Below, in pieces: positions 7,151 through 7,677 of a stretch of DNA of 7,677 nucleotides. Source of the DNA: CAIOZW01 sp049317725 (lineage in GTDB: Bacteria; Acidobacteriota; Blastocatellia; RBC074); assembly GCA_049317725.1 (NCBI GenBank), contig JBMOHS010000183.1, positions 1 through 7,677 of the forward strand, written 5' to 3'. Under the pieces are notes generated by a model. It was not told the origin of the DNA and did no database searches. It worked only from the letters and a program-made list of their open reading frames with translations. The translations under genes and the position numbers were made by a program. The stretch's first letter is position 1. Every line of letters begins with the position of its first letter.

Positions 7151-7540
7151 ATGTCCACCAACCAAGCCTCCCCCTCCAGCCCTGCCTCTTCATTATCATC
7201 CGACGTCCGACCCTGGGGTCGCTACACCATCCTGGATGAAGGCGTCGGATACAAGGTCAAACGAATCGAAGTCTTGCCTGGCAAACGGCTCAGCTACCAG
7301 AAGCACGCGCAGCGCGCCGAGCACTGGATGGTCGTCGCCGGAATGGCGCGGATGACGCTCGAAGAGCAAATCCTCATGCTCGGCCCGGGAGACACGGTCG
7401 ACATCCCGATCGGGGCGGCCCATCGCATCGAAAACCCCGGCGAGGAGCAGTTGATCTTCATCGAAATCCAGCGGGGGGACTATCTCGGAGAGGACGACAT
7501 CGTCCGGCTCCAGGACGACTTCGGACGGTCCGCTGGCTGA
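7151..7540 (+). CDS. Stand-alone cupin, mannose-6-phosphate isomerase type II (ManC C-terminal) family
   Basis: The 129-residue protein is a single cupin barrel after a Ser/Pro-rich tail (1-17). It carries the signature of the isomerase half of ManC-type bifunctional enzymes: RPWGRYTILDEG (20-31), GYKVKRIEVLPGKRLSYQKH (33-52), RAEHWMVVAG (55-64), IPIGAAHRIENPG (86-97) and GDYLGEDDIVRLQDDFGR (109-126). Candidate metal ligands are His52, Glu57 or His58, and His91. The second His of the usual HxH is Gln54 here, as I recall for other stand-alone members. The guanylyltransferase domain of ManC is absent, so it may interconvert mannose-6-P and fructose-6-P, or be a sugar-binding cupin of unknown role. 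It is complete for the small form, follows the acyl-CoA ligase in an apparent operon, and shows no signal peptide. Its functional link to the ligase is unclear. Confidence 0.88.
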   Translation: MSTNQASPSSPASSLSSDVRPWGRYTILDEGVGYKVKRIEVLPGKRLSYQKHAQRAEHWMVVAGMARMTLEEQILMLGPGDTVDIPIGAAHRIENPGEEQLIFIEIQRGDYLGEDDIVRLQDDFGRSAG

Positions 7541-7571
7541 GGGACTGAGCGGGTCGTGGGGGTTGGTGTGG

Positions 7572-7606
7572 AATGGAGAATTGAGAATGGAGAATGGAGA
7601 ATTGGG
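7572..7606. repeat. Five tandem heptamers (AATGGAG type)
   Basis: Consecutive units are AATGGAG, AATTGAG, AATGGAG, AATGGAG and AATTGGG. The tract begins 31 bases after the cupin stop and is much richer in A and T than its surroundings. It lies outside genes. The remaining bases to the window end (7607-7677) show no gene, RNA or terminator that I can support. Confidence 0.8.
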
Positions 7607-7677
7607 AGCCGTCGTTTCACACTGGCGGGGGTGCGACCTTTGCCCAATGATGCGCTAAAAGAAAGGGCCACTGCGAT

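Overview
The window comes from a fairly high-GC bacterium with an outer-membrane-type lifestyle. The evidence is a lipoprotein with a clear lipobox, a membrane-anchored M14 peptidase, strong Shine-Dalgarno sites of the GGAGG type, and long antisense shadow ORFs opposite every real gene. The mix (an ISL3 transposase, a 97-residue conserved small protein, DUF3298-like lipoprotein, stand-alone ManC-type cupin) would fit Planctomycetota, Acidobacteriota or Chloroflexota. That placement is an impression from protein style, not a demonstrated result.

Layout. Positions 1-196 hold the end of an ISL3-family insertion sequence: the first 43 codons of its transposase, on the minus strand, plus a 65-base leader that probably ends in the terminal inverted repeat beside an AT-rich 8-base flank. 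Positions 197-547 contain no gene I can support. A small conserved protein of unknown function starts with TTG at 841 (minus strand) behind a perfect AAGGAGG. Next comes a tightly packed minus-strand cluster, read from high to low coordinates: an M14-family zinc carboxypeptidase with an N-terminal membrane anchor (5252-3816), a full-length UxaA/GarD-type altronate/galactarate dehydratase (3760-2216), and a lipoprotein with a DUF3298/RsiV-like C-terminal domain (2240-951) whose start lies inside the end of the dehydratase gene.

A divergent intergenic region (5253-5455) carries a perfect 14-base inverted repeat and candidate promoters facing both ways. Reading right from it is a two-gene plus-strand unit: a class I AMP-forming acyl-CoA ligase (5456-7117) and, 33 bases later, a small cupin of the mannose-6-phosphate isomerase type II kind (7151-7540). 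After that comes a short AT-richer heptamer tandem repeat (7572-7606) and no further gene to the window end.

The genes do not form an obvious single pathway. The dehydratase suggests sugar-acid breakdown and the ligase suggests acid activation to CoA thioesters. The peptidase and lipoprotein are envelope proteins. No phage, CRISPR, toxin or defence system is visible. The points most worth checking are the IS boundary, the divergent inverted repeat with a possibly leaderless peptidase mRNA, and the unusual operon partners of the dehydratase.
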